A DNA stretch of 64,000 bases from JAAYAE01 sp963678395 (GTDB taxonomy: Bacteria; Bacillota; Negativicutes; Acidaminococcales; Acidaminococcaceae): NCBI GenBank assembly GCA_963678395.1, contig OY782827.1, positions 1,798,001 to 1,862,000 of the forward strand. The letters run 5' to 3'. Below the pieces are notes generated by a model that made no database searches, was not told the DNA's origin, and was given only the letters and a program-made list of their open reading frames with translations. Below are positions 36,981 to 45,643 of the stretch, in pieces; position 1 is the stretch's first letter, and each line of letters starts with the position of its first letter. The position numbers and the translations under genes are program-made.

Positions 36981-37328
36981 GTGAAAATAATGGGCCTCAA
37001 AGGTGGAAATAAGAGATATTTTAGCAAGGAATTTAAATTATCAGTTGTGCAGAGAAATTTAGCTGGCGAAAGCAGTGGGAAACTATCCAAACAACTTAAT
37101 TTAGATAAATCGCTAATTTGTTACTGGGCAAGAATATATAGAGATAAAGGGGAATCTGGACTAGAATCCAAGAGACGTCCTGGAAATCCTCTTGCTACAT
37201 ATCAAAACAGAAAAACGCTATCCATCGAAGAACACCTTAGATATGAGCTGGCTAAAAAAGATATCGAGCTTGCAAAACTAAAAAAAATATTAGAATATCA
37301 GAGGGGGCATGTCAAGGCAGGAAATTAA
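36981..37328 (+). CDS. IS3-family transposase OrfA (copy 2)
   Basis: Identical in sequence to OrfA of copy 1 (115 residues, helix-turn-helix plus zipper). The eight-A slippery run near the end is kept, so the OrfAB fusion can be made by -1 frameshifting. Intact. Confidence 0.9.
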   Translation: MKIMGLKGGNKRYFSKEFKLSVVQRNLAGESSGKLSKQLNLDKSLICYWARIYRDKGESGLESKRRPGNPLATYQNRKTLSIEEHLRYELAKKDIELAKLKKILEYQRGHVKAGN

Positions 37329-37333
37329 TACGA

Positions 37334-38203
37334 TTGTATTTCGAGGCGATATTCGAATTAAGTGACCGTTATTCTGTAGTATGGTTATGTAAACAGTTTT
37401 CGGTATCTAGAGCTGGATATTATAACTGGATAAAACATAAAAATCGTCCCAATACATATGAGTTACAGCGGCAAGAAATTATATTATTTATACGTAAAAT
37501 TCATGAAGAAAAACCCAGCTATGGCTATCGCAGAATTCGTAATCGAATTTTGAAAGATACCGGATGGCATATTTGTCTCCCGAGGGTGCTCTCTTGCATG
37601 CAAAGTATTGGCATCCAGTCTAAGGCACGAAAAAAGAAACACTGGGGCGGTGTTGGAAAAGAGCATAATATCTTTAAAAATATTCTAAACCGCAATTTCA
37701 CGGCTAAGAGACCACTACAAAAGGTTGTAACAGATATTACCGAATTCTACTGGCATGGCAGAAAATGCTTCTTTACATGTTACTTAGATTTATTTAATAA
37801 TGAAATGGTGTCTTGGAATTTTGGTTTTCGTGAAGACCTGCCTTTTGTTCTTAAACCACTAACAGATCTCTTAGTTTTAATTGGAAAGGCTGCTGGTTCA
37901 GAGCCAACAATACTGCATTCCGATCAAGGTTCACAGTATAGCTCGCCTGCTTTCACAACGCTTTTGAAGAGATATGGCATTATCCAGAGTATGTCTCGTG
38001 CGGGAACGCCACATGATAATGCTGTTATTGAGAGTTTTTTCGGTTGGTTCAAAGAAGAATTGAACTTGGATTTCCATTTCAAGAAAGCAAACGATATTTT
38101 TATTGTTGTTCATCAAGCTGTAGACTATTTTAATATGCAAAGGCCTGTTGCTAAACTGCAATATAAATCTCCCATACAGTTTCGTCTAGATAGGTGCAAC
38201 TAA
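37334..38203 (+). CDS. IS3-family transposase OrfB (copy 2)
   Basis: Identical protein to OrfB of copy 1 (289 residues) with the DDE residues in VVTDITEF, LHSDQGSQ and NAVIESFF. Intact, so this copy is presumably active. Confidence 0.92.
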   Translation: MYFEAIFELSDRYSVVWLCKQFSVSRAGYYNWIKHKNRPNTYELQRQEIILFIRKIHEEKPSYGYRRIRNRILKDTGWHICLPRVLSCMQSIGIQSKARKKKHWGGVGKEHNIFKNILNRNFTAKRPLQKVVTDITEFYWHGRKCFFTCYLDLFNNEMVSWNFGFREDLPFVLKPLTDLLVLIGKAAGSEPTILHSDQGSQYSSPAFTTLLKRYGIIQSMSRAGTPHDNAVIESFFGWFKEELNLDFHFKKANDIFIVVHQAVDYFNMQRPVAKLQYKSPIQFRLDRCN

Positions 38204-39045
38204 TTATTAGTGGTTATAGTGTCCTTTTTATATTGACCACTTCATATAACGGGTGAATTCGCAATTTTCTAAATGGTAAACTACATTTACCACATTATTT
38301 AAAAAAGTGGTATCATGAGAAATCAGAATAAAAGCATTTTCGTACTCCTGCAAAAACTTAGTTAACCATTGAATATGGTTTTCATCTAGATAGTTAGTTG
38401 GTTCATCTAATAACAGAATTTTAGTGTTTTCTAAAAGCAACTTTGTCAAAAGCACTTTACTGCGCTGACCGCCGGAAAGTTCGGATACGTCTCTGTCTAG
38501 TCCAATATCACCTAAACCAAGTCCATTAGCGACTTCCTCAATTTTTGTGTCAAGAGAATAGAAACCACTGTGTTCAAGGTCAGATTGTATTTCTCCTACA
38601 GCAGCCATCATTTTTTCTAATTCTTCAGGGCTTGCGTCGCCCATTTTGTCATAGTATTCCAAAACTTGGGCTTCGGCTTCATACATTCTATCAAAAGCCA
38701 ACCGTAATACTTCGCGTATAGTCTTTCCCGCAGTCAAAGAACTTTGTTGGTCAAGATAGCCTACGGTAACTTTACCCGGCCATTCTACGCTGCCTTCATC
38801 GGGTAATACTTTGCCTGTAACGATATTTAAAAATGTTGACTTCCCTTCTCCATTAGCACCAACTAAGCCCACGTGCTCGCCACGTAAAAGTTTAAAAGAA
38901 ACATTTTCTAAAATTTCACGACCGCCAAAAGAGTGAGAAACATTTTTGACATTTAAATAACTCATATTTTACCTCGCAATACAATTTCTTATATATAACT
39001 TATATTGGACCTAGGTCAATACTGTAGACACAAATAGTTTAACTT

Positions 39046-39849
39046 TTATGCTGTAGATTTTGCTGCGTCTTCAAACTCCTGCGGAGTCATATACTTTATA
39101 CTGCCATGAATCCTCTTTCGGTTATACCATGATTCAATATATTCAAAGATGGCTTTACCGGCCATCTTGAAATCATAATACCTGTTATGGTTCACTTCTT
39201 CCTTCTTCAATCCGGAATGGAAAGATTCAATGCAGGCATTATCGTAGGGGTTTCCCTTACGGCTGTAAGAATGAACCATATTTTTTCTTACAAGCTCATC
39301 TTCAAACATTTGACTAGTGTATTGAGTTCCAAGATCACTATGCAAAATTATTCCTGTTGTATCACTGACATTAAGGCAGGCATTTTCAATAGCTTGTACC
39401 GCTAGTTCTGCTGTCATCCTTTTTGCATAGGCATAGCCGATAATCTTCTTGCTGGCCAAGTCCATTACTGACGCCAGATATGTCCAACCATCAATAACTG
39501 TATGGATATAGGTTATGTCTGTACACCATTTTTTGTTGATTGCTGCACTTTTGAAATCTCTGTTTAACAAATTGTCATGTTCTTCAACCAAACATTTAGA
39601 AGAATAATACCTGTATTTCTTTACTACTATTGCCCTGAGCCCTAATTCTGCCATATGCCTTTGGACACGCTTTAGACTGGCCTTTATGCCAAGAGCTTCT
39701 AATACTTTCTGTATCTTTGGTGCTCCATATCTCTTCTTGTTTTCTTCGAAAACATCTTTTATTGTTTCTAGGAACTTCTGTTTGTTTATTTTTCTGGCAG
39801 ATGTTACGAGACATAAGGACTTATAATAGGTGCCTCGAGGAAGGTTCAA
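39046..39849 (-). CDS. IS3-family transposase OrfB (DDE integrase)
   Basis: A 267-residue integrase-type transposase with the HTH_21 segment (KRYGAPKIQKVLEALG) and DDE motifs in WCTDITYIHT, ILHSDLGTQYTS and NACIESFHSGLKKEE. The reading frame is -1 relative to orfA and stays open upstream (into GETVGFINRYKAQ), so the active product is likely the OrfAB frameshift fusion. Confidence 0.92.
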   Translation of the reverse strand: MNLPRGTYYKSLCLVTSARKINKQKFLETIKDVFEENKKRYGAPKIQKVLEALGIKASLKRVQRHMAELGLRAIVVKKYRYYSSKCLVEEHDNLLNRDFKSAAINKKWCTDITYIHTVIDGWTYLASVMDLASKKIIGYAYAKRMTAELAVQAIENACLNVSDTTGIILHSDLGTQYTSQMFEDELVRKNMVHSYSRKGNPYDNACIESFHSGLKKEEVNHNRYYDFKMAGKAIFEYIESWYNRKRIHGSIKYMTPQEFEDAAKSTA

Positions 39850-39914
39850 TACTTTGCAGGTGCGCTTTACTGTATACTGGGCTTTGTATCTATTGATGAA
39901 GCCAACTGTTTCTC

Positions 39915-40190
39915 CTAGTGTTTTCGTGCGAATATGGCTGTAGCTTTTTTTAATATTTCGTTCTCCATTTCCAGCTCTGCAATACGTTTCTTCATCTTCT
40001 CATATTCCTTGGAAGTAATTTCTTCATCGTGTAGTCCCTTAACTGGGGAGAGTTCTTTTATCCATTTATAAATTGTTACTGCAGTTACGCCATATTCACT
40101 GCTAAGGTAGCTTACGCTACTACCGGATTGATACAAAGCTACTATTTGTTTTTTAAATTCATCGGTAAATCTTATTCCATTTTTGGACAA
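39915..40190 (-). CDS. IS3-family transposase OrfA
   Basis: A 91-residue DNA-binding protein with a helix-turn-helix (FTDEFKKQIVALYQSG, YLSSEYGVTAVTIYKWIKE) and a zipper-like helix (EYEKMKKRIAELEMENEILKKA). A run AAAAAAAG near its end, in the codons for KKA, is a canonical A6G-type slippery site for -1 frameshifting into orfB. Confidence 0.9.
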   Translation of the reverse strand: MSKNGIRFTDEFKKQIVALYQSGSSVSYLSSEYGVTAVTIYKWIKELSPVKGLHDEEITSKEYEKMKKRIAELEMENEILKKATAIFARKH

Positions 40191-40279
40191 GGTTTAACAC
40201 GCCCTTTCTAAATTGATTTTAGCTTGTTAAACTTTTCGTGTCCATTCTTATATACTAGTACCATATGTAACTTATATAT

Positions 40280-40307
40280 TTTATACTACTCTTCTGTCTT
40301 TTGTCAA
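40280..40307 (-). promoter_or_regulatory. Orphaned promoter upstream of the IS3-family element
   Basis: TTGACA (40302-40307) and TATAAA (40280-40285) with 16 bases between them on the minus strand. It points towards the ABC-F gene but the IS3-family element now lies in between, so it may instead drive the element's transposase. Confidence 0.65.
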
Positions 40308-40323
40308 AATGTGCTATAATGTA

Positions 40324-42035
40324 GTATCAGTCAAGTAAAAGTTGGCAAATCTTTCTTCGTAGGAAAAACCTTGCATTTTTAATTGTTGAATGGAATTTTC
40401 CATAAAATTTTGGGCAAACTCATCCTCCCAAGTTGTTATAAGCTAAATTAGATATGTGCTATCTCACTAAATTCTCTATATCCAAATGCCCTTAGCAAAG
40501 ATTTCCTACTGCCGGTCATCTTTGCGTCTGCAATTGCCCAATGCCCCTTGCGGATGTTTCCATCTTTCTTGCCTTTGCCTACGACCCTAGGTATTGCAGC
40601 AGCACTTAAAATATCTTTGGCAAATACAACTATTTCTCTGTCTATAAGGCTCGTATAGCGTTCAAGAGCCGTATAAAAGGTCTTGTTTTCTAATCTCGTA
40701 AGTATTTTTGCCATGTAGCCTGCACCTGGGATGCCCCAGCTGCCTTTATGGTGCTTCATCCTTAAAGTAATTACCGAGCAGTTCTGGCTTTCCTGCGTAC
40801 CCATAGATCCGTATAAAAGTCCTTCCGGCGGCTTAGGCAGCTTTTCCTTCATATCAAAATAAGCTTTTATTCCTGCCTCGTTGTTGCTCAAATAGCTGTA
40901 CAACGCTCTTGCTTTTTCTTCTCTTTTGTCTTCCTTCTCATTACTGGCAACACTGTTTGCATAGGCGTCTATTTTCGCCAGCAACTCTTCCGTTTTACCG
41001 TCCATATACAATGCTTTTAGCTCTTTACGCATAGCCGTATCGGCTATTGCGTAAATTATCTTCTTGAACACATGAAACCTGTCTAATTGGTAAATAGTAT
41101 ACGGATCATAAGGATGCTTAACCCAGGCTGCTCCATCCCCATTAATGAACCTGTACTTTACTTCATCCGTATTGTACTTTGTTTGAATCATGGCTTCCCT
41201 TATGCGGTGGAACTCTTTTGCCTCTTCAAAACCTGCGGTCATAACTTTTCCCACGACTTCATTTCTGCCGTCTTTTCCCTTACGTATACCCTCATAGGCC
41301 GTGCTGACCTTTATCTCTTTGCCCGAGGCCTCTTTTGGGCGGTAGGGCTTTTGCAGGTGCAGGAATATACCATCAGCTTCTTCGAACAATACCGGTGCTT
41401 CTTTACCCGTCTGCGGCTTATCTTCTTCTAATCTTTTGGCCATGTCTGTTTCTTCTGCTTCCAGTTTTTTACCAAATTCCTGCACCGTATTCCAAATTCC
41501 TTGGCTGCTTATATTTATTTGGCTGGTAAGATTAACGGCAGATTCTGCTTTCCTGAAGCTTACCTCTGTGGCTGCTTTAACCATTGCTTCTACAGAGTTA
41601 TATGACATCTTGCCGATGACCTCCATGCCCATGGCATCATCTAGAAGGTACATGAATTCCTTCTTGCCTTCTTCGTTAATGTGCTCATAGACCGTGCGCT
41701 TATAGGCGACATCTCCGAACACGCAGCGTATGTGGTTGGCCTTAAAACCTTTGTGCCTATACGCCTTGCGATCTCTTTCGACCATGAGCTTCCTATCGTA
41801 GCCTTCCAACAAGTCCTTCACCATTTCGACGGCAGCACTGCACACATAGCTGAAAATTATTTTCTCAATATCCTTGAATGTCGGCAAGCTTTCATTTACA
41901 ATATCCATAGTAGGAACTCCTTTACATGTTTTGTCTAGCAACTAACATATTAAAGAATTTTTCCTACTATGGGAAGTGGATTTTACATCCACTTCCTTAT
42001 TTTGTTTCTTTTGCCAACTAATATTTTACTCTAAC
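40324..42035 (-). mobile_element. ISLre2-family element, copy B
   Basis: A 1712-bp copy in opposite orientation to copy A and the same orientation as copy C, with intact ends GTATCAGTCAAG and CTCTAAC. The 9 bases beyond its high-numbered end (TTAAAAGAA, 42036-42044) are the complement of TTCTTTTAA next to copy A, but nothing matches beyond its own low-numbered end. See the inversion finding. Confidence 0.93.
40448..41908 (-). CDS. ISLre2-family (UPF0236) transposase
   Basis: A 486-residue transposase of the ISLre2/UPF0236 family. Recognisable parts are the N-terminal KAYRHKGFKANHIRCVFGDV region, the central NGDGAAWVKHPYDPYTIYQLD and FHVFKKIIYAI, and the C-terminal GTQESQNCSVITLRMKHHKGSW. The ATG at 41908 follows AAAGGAG; a TTG 33 bases upstream also lies in frame but has no site. 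The frame is intact and the protein equals that of copy C. Confidence 0.95.
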   Translation of the reverse strand: MDIVNESLPTFKDIEKIIFSYVCSAAVEMVKDLLEGYDRKLMVERDRKAYRHKGFKANHIRCVFGDVAYKRTVYEHINEEGKKEFMYLLDDAMGMEVIGKMSYNSVEAMVKAATEVSFRKAESAVNLTSQINISSQGIWNTVQEFGKKLEAEETDMAKRLEEDKPQTGKEAPVLFEEADGIFLHLQKPYRPKEASGKEIKVSTAYEGIRKGKDGRNEVVGKVMTAGFEEAKEFHRIREAMIQTKYNTDEVKYRFINGDGAAWVKHPYDPYTIYQLDRFHVFKKIIYAIADTAMRKELKALYMDGKTEELLAKIDAYANSVASNEKEDKREEKARALYSYLSNNEAGIKAYFDMKEKLPKPPEGLLYGSMGTQESQNCSVITLRMKHHKGSWGIPGAGYMAKILTRLENKTFYTALERYTSLIDREIVVFAKDILSAAAIPRVVGKGKKDGNIRKGHWAIADAKMTGSRKSLLRAFGYREFSEIAHI

Positions 42036-42080
42036 TTAAAAGAACTTAACCTCATTTACTAAAAGGTTAAGTTCTTTTAA
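42036..42080 (-). terminator. Terminator after the GGDEF gene
   Basis: A 16-bp perfect inverted repeat (TTAAAAGAACTTAACC and complement) between the GGDEF gene and ISLre2 copy B. The IS lies directly against the outer arm; the bases that would have followed are now found next to copy A at 33604 onward. Confidence 0.75.
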
Positions 42081-42113
42081 GCTTACTATATTATGCAATT
42101 GTACTAGTCAAAA

Positions 42114-43025
42114 TCAAATCGACTTATTTTGCACTCCGCAAATAGCTTTATTCCCCCCTTGTGATTTGGCAATATAGAGATTTTGGTCAGCGACATTAAT
42201 CCACGCTTCCATATCCATACCTGTTTCTAAAACACCTACCCCTATGCTACAAGTAATATTAAAAGTTAATCCCTTTGTGGTAAAAGAAAAGCTTTCTACA
42301 TCCTGTCGTATTTTCTCAGTAATTTTCATCGCTTGCCCGCAAGTGGTATTGTTCAAACAGATAATAAATTCATCACCCCCAAAACGAGCTACCCAATCTT
42401 TTATTCCATCCACGTAATTTTTTAACAATGCAGAAAACTGCTTAAGTATAACATCGCCGGCAATTTGCCCATAATTATCATTAATAAATTTAAAATTATC
42501 AAGATCAAGTATTACTAGACATGCGGAACTAGATGCTGCTATATTTGTTGCTATTTCTACCGGTAATCTTTCATTTATAAAACGTCTATTAAAAAGTTTT
42601 GTTAAATCGTCTTTAACAAACGTATCATTAAAATGCAATATTACGTCCGAAAAATCTTCTTGCTGTGTTCCTACTACGCTTTCAAGCACGCTTTTATCCG
42701 TAATATCATTGAGCATTTCCACCACGCATGAACCACCTTGGCATTGGACAGGACTGGCAGTAATCATATAGATACGAGTATTTACTACTTCAAATTTCAC
42801 AAAAGTCTCTTGTTTTAAAAAAGCCCTGAGAGAAATACAGTTATTACAAAACTTGTCTTTTTGCCAAAATCCATAGCAAGAATCTTCGTCTAAAGTAACC
42901 TCTGCGCTATCTTTCTTATAATATACTACCTTATTTTTTATAGGATCTACAATACGCACAACGTCATATATTTTTTCTAAAGTTCCGAAACAATCCATAA
43001 GAGCCTTAGGTATTTTCCCCGTCAT
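42114..43025 (-). CDS. GGDEF-domain protein (probable diguanylate cyclase)
   Basis: A 303-residue cytoplasmic protein. The N-terminal part (residues about 10-130) looks like a PAS-type sensor with several cysteines (DSCYGFWQKDKFCNNCISL), possibly redox or metal responsive. The GGDEF domain has DDLTKLFNRRF, LDLDNFKFINDNYG and the active-site motif RFGGDEF, so it should make cyclic di-GMP. Start ATG at 43025 follows ATGGGGGAA. Unlike the GGDEF gene at 12.9 kb this one is intact and may be a main source of c-di-GMP in this region. Confidence 0.9.
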   Translation of the reverse strand: MTGKIPKALMDCFGTLEKIYDVVRIVDPIKNKVVYYKKDSAEVTLDEDSCYGFWQKDKFCNNCISLRAFLKQETFVKFEVVNTRIYMITASPVQCQGGSCVVEMLNDITDKSVLESVVGTQQEDFSDVILHFNDTFVKDDLTKLFNRRFINERLPVEIATNIAASSSACLVILDLDNFKFINDNYGQIAGDVILKQFSALLKNYVDGIKDWVARFGGDEFIICLNNTTCGQAMKITEKIRQDVESFSFTTKGLTFNITCSIGVGVLETGMDMEAWINVADQNLYIAKSQGGNKAICGVQNKSI

Positions 43026-43305
43026 TTTATTCCCCCATTCCATTTCATAATATATTATATAAAAACAATCTTAAAGTCAAACATCTTCTTTTGACCCCAA
43101 AGGTTTGTTAACTGCTAAAAAACTAAGAAAATATCCTTTTCGCTTCCAAAAATGACTTATTCTCTAACACTTCAGTTCCCAAATTTGCCAATTGAGTATG
43201 TAATTTTTACCATTCGGCCTAAAATCATTTTTTAAAGCCAAAATTACTATTAAAATAATGGTAGGAATATTAGTTAAGGTAATAATTAAAAAGGAAGTGG
43301 TCATT

Positions 43306-44823
43306 ATGACAAAAAATGCAACAATGTCAACTAATGTAACAGTGCAAGAAACACCTAAGCCTCACGAAGCATTATGCAAGAAATATGGCTTAGTGCTTGC
43401 CATAGTCGCAATGGCAAGTATAATGTTACTGCCGACTCCTTCAGGACTTTCGGTTGCCGGCCAGCGCATTATCGGAGTCTTGGTCTTTGCCGTTATAACA
43501 TGGATTACAGAAGCAGTTAGCTATCCCATCAGTGCCACTATCATTGCCTCTTTGATGTTACTTTCATTGGGAACTGCTCCTGCTCTTGACAAATCTGCCG
43601 GCGTAATAGGCTTTGGCAACGCGGTATCTATGACTTTTTTGGGGCTTAGTTCCAGCGGTACAATTCTTGTAGGTGCCGCTCTTTTTTTAGCAGCAGCTAT
43701 GATGCAGACCAATTTAGATAAGCGTATCGCTTTAGGCATCTTATCTAAAGTAGGATCCAAAACCAACCGCATAGTTGCCGGCATGATTTTTGTGAGTTTT
43801 GTTTTAGCTTTTTTTGTTCCTAGTACAACGGCTCGTGTAGGTTGTATAGTCCCTATAGTTTTGGGCATAATATCTGCCTTTGGCATGAAAAAAAATAGCC
43901 GTTTTGCCGCACTGTTGATGATTGCAACAATACACGCGGCCAGTATATGGAACATTGGTATAAAAACTGCTGCTGCCCAAAATATGGTAGCAATAGGCTT
44001 TATAGAAAAACAATTACATGGCACTATTACCTGGATTCATTGGTTTATTGCCGCTGCTCCCTATGCTATTATTATGTCGGTATGCCTCTACTTCGTATGT
44101 ATGAAAATGTTGCCACCCGAGACTAAGGAAGTTGCCGGTGGCGATGAAGCTGTACAAAAAGCAATTAAGGAACTTGGTCCCATGAAAACCTCCGAGAAAA
44201 AATTGCTCATTATTGCTAGCGCTTTATTATTTTTCTGGGTAACAGAAAAAGTATTACATCCGATTAATACCACCACCTCCACCGTTATAGCCGTTACTAT
44301 TATGTTCTTACCCGGTATCGGTATTATGACTTGGAAACAGGCTCAAGAAAAAATTTCGTGGGGCACATTAGTGCTTTTTGGTATAGGCATTAGCTTAGGT
44401 TCTGCCTTGCTTTCAACCAAAGCTGCTGCCTGGCTTGCCAACCAGATTGTTCTAGGGTTTGGTCTGGCCTCGCTTTCAGTCTTCGCCGTATTTGCTATTC
44501 TAGCCCTATTCTTAATTATAATTCATGTAGGTTTTGCCAGTGCTACTGCCGTAGCGTCTTCCATGATTCCTATTATGATTGCTGTTTTGAAAAGCCTAAA
44601 CATTCAAGGTCTAAACATTATTGGTATTACCATGCTTTTGCAATTTGTAGTAAGCTTTGGCTTTATACTTCCCGTCAATTCCCCTCAAGGCATACTTGCC
44701 TTTGCCACCGATACCTTTACCGCTAAAGATTGTATAAAAGTTGGTTTACCCATTACAATCATAGGCTACATACTTTTACTCATATTTGCTAACACTTACT
44801 GGAAATTCCTAGGGATTTTTTAA
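43306..44823 (+). CDS. DASS-family sodium:dicarboxylate transporter
   Basis: A 505-residue membrane protein of the divalent anion:sodium symporter (SLC13/CitT-like) family, with about eleven or twelve membrane segments and the paired family regions PSTTARVGCIVPI (SNT-like motif in the first half) and ILPVNSPQGI (second half). Members import succinate, fumarate, malate, tartrate or citrate; succinate would suit an Acidaminococcaceae bacterium but is an inference. The ATG at 43306 follows AAGGAAGTGG. It converges with a LytTR two-component pair that could control it. Confidence 0.88.
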   Translation: MTKNATMSTNVTVQETPKPHEALCKKYGLVLAIVAMASIMLLPTPSGLSVAGQRIIGVLVFAVITWITEAVSYPISATIIASLMLLSLGTAPALDKSAGVIGFGNAVSMTFLGLSSSGTILVGAALFLAAAMMQTNLDKRIALGILSKVGSKTNRIVAGMIFVSFVLAFFVPSTTARVGCIVPIVLGIISAFGMKKNSRFAALLMIATIHAASIWNIGIKTAAAQNMVAIGFIEKQLHGTITWIHWFIAAAPYAIIMSVCLYFVCMKMLPPETKEVAGGDEAVQKAIKELGPMKTSEKKLLIIASALLFFWVTEKVLHPINTTTSTVIAVTIMFLPGIGIMTWKQAQEKISWGTLVLFGIGISLGSALLSTKAAAWLANQIVLGFGLASLSVFAVFAILALFLIIIHVGFASATAVASSMIPIMIAVLKSLNIQGLNIIGITMLLQFVVSFGFILPVNSPQGILAFATDTFTAKDCIKVGLPITIIGYILLLIFANTYWKFLGIF

Positions 44824-44844
44824 ATTTGGTTTTACTTACACAAT

Positions 44845-44894
44845 AAAAGGTTGCTATATAGAGAATATACTACTCTCTTTGTAGCAACCTTTTT
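44845..44894. terminator. Bidirectional terminator
   Basis: A stem formed by AAAAGGTTGCT and AGCAACCTTTTT around a 27-base middle that also contains a weak repeat, with A- and T-rich tails on both sides, between the convergent DASS transporter and LytTR genes. Confidence 0.75.
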
Positions 44895-44908
44895 CTGTAC
44901 CTTAATGT

Positions 44909-45643
44909 TTATCTAAATCCCAAAAGCTTTTTGAGTTCTTGAATATGTGTACGACTTATTGGTATTTCCGTGTTTTTTAACCCTTTCATATGCACCATAT
45001 AAGAACCATGAAACCAAGGAATTACTTCCTTAACAAAATCCAAATTAATAATATACTGCCTGTGTACACGTAAAAATGGTGCCTCACACAAAACTTCTGC
45101 CAATTCTTGTAAATTCATCTGTACCGTAAATTCACCTGCTGCTGTCCGTACAAAAACATCTTTGTCTTTAACATAAGCCATAATGATGTCCTGCTTAGCC
45201 AAGGGGCACAACCTGCCGTCTTTAAAAACAGTAACTCTGCTCACTTTCTGGTCATTGTGGCGTTCTTTACGAACCCCTGGCAGCAAATCCCTCACCTTGC
45301 ACAAAACCTTTGTCAGTTTAACCTGAGTGACAGGTTTAGTAATATAACCAACTGCCGGTGTAGCAAAAGCAGGCACAGCGTATTCCTCATAAGCTGTAAC
45401 AAAAACAATAAGTGGCTTAGCATCCATTGTACCTATAGATTCTGCAAGCTCTAGTCCAGTCATTCCCGGCATCTCAATATCTAAAAACCCCAATTCACAT
45501 TTGTTTTTGGCTATGTAATCTAGAGCCGTCTGACTTTGATCAAATTTTGCTAAAACATCAATATCAGCATGAAATTTCAGCAAATATTCAATTTCACTGC
45601 AAATAGGAAGTTCATCATCAACAATTATTGTACGTATTTTCAT
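44909..45643 (-). CDS. LytTR-family response regulator
   Basis: A 244-residue response regulator: receiver domain with the acidic pocket IIVDDE and the phosphorylation site FLDIEMPGMTG (D about residue 55), and a C-terminal LytTR DNA-binding domain (residues about 140-240, FLRVHRQYIINLDFVKEV). The ATG overlaps the stop of the kinase gene by four bases (ATGA). The neighbouring DASS transporter is a plausible target. The regulator is intact although its partner kinase is interrupted. Confidence 0.93.
   Translation of the reverse strand: MKIRTIIVDDELPICSEIEYLLKFHADIDVLAKFDQSQTALDYIAKNKCELGFLDIEMPGMTGLELAESIGTMDAKPLIVFVTAYEEYAVPAFATPAVGYITKPVTQVKLTKVLCKVRDLLPGVRKERHNDQKVSRVTVFKDGRLCPLAKQDIIMAYVKDKDVFVRTAAGEFTVQMNLQELAEVLCEAPFLRVHRQYIINLDFVKEVIPWFHGSYMVHMKGLKNTEIPISRTHIQELKKLLGFR

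Larger units (their letters stand above)
36912..38244 (+). mobile_element. IS3-family element, copy 2
   Basis: A 1333-bp element with the same ends as copy 1 (TGAAGTGGT) and its own 5-bp target duplication TATAA (36907-36911 and 38245-38249). It sits inside the ABC-F gene. One base differs from copy 1 near position 37714 (a silent leucine codon change), indicating very recent spread. Confidence 0.94.
36069..38965 (-). pseudogene. ABC-F ATPase, split by an IS3-family insertion and three further lesions
   Basis: An ABC-F protein (soluble, two ATPase domains, usually acting on ribosomes). The first half has Walker A GANGEGKST, signature LSGGQRSKV and Walker B ILLLDEPTNYLD; the second half has GVNGLGKTT and, after frame changes, LSGGEAAKV and LVLDEPTNHLD. 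Lesions are the IS3-family insertion at 36912-38244 between CEFTRY and TGNYDKF, one extra T (near 36812-36814), one extra base near 36494-36499, and a TAA at 36183-36185 where GAA is expected (EELK-stop-ALIKFKG). Without the IS, its 5-bp duplication and two extra bases the gene is 519 codons. Clearly dead. Confidence 0.88.
39025..40244 (-). mobile_element. Second type of IS3-family element
   Basis: About 1220 bp with ends TAGACACAAATAGTTTAAC and, on the other strand, TGGACACGAAAAGTTTAAC (most positions match). It carries orfA and orfB on the minus strand. I see no matching short target duplication at its borders (CTG and TTC), so flanks may have been rearranged or decayed. It lies between the ABC-F gene and a promoter at 40280-40307 that probably once served that gene. 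Confidence 0.82.

Noticed and set aside
39005..39018. Palindrome GACCTAGGTC upstream of the ABC-F gene as an operator
   Set aside because: Only ten bases are symmetric and the downstream gene is dead; too weak to call.
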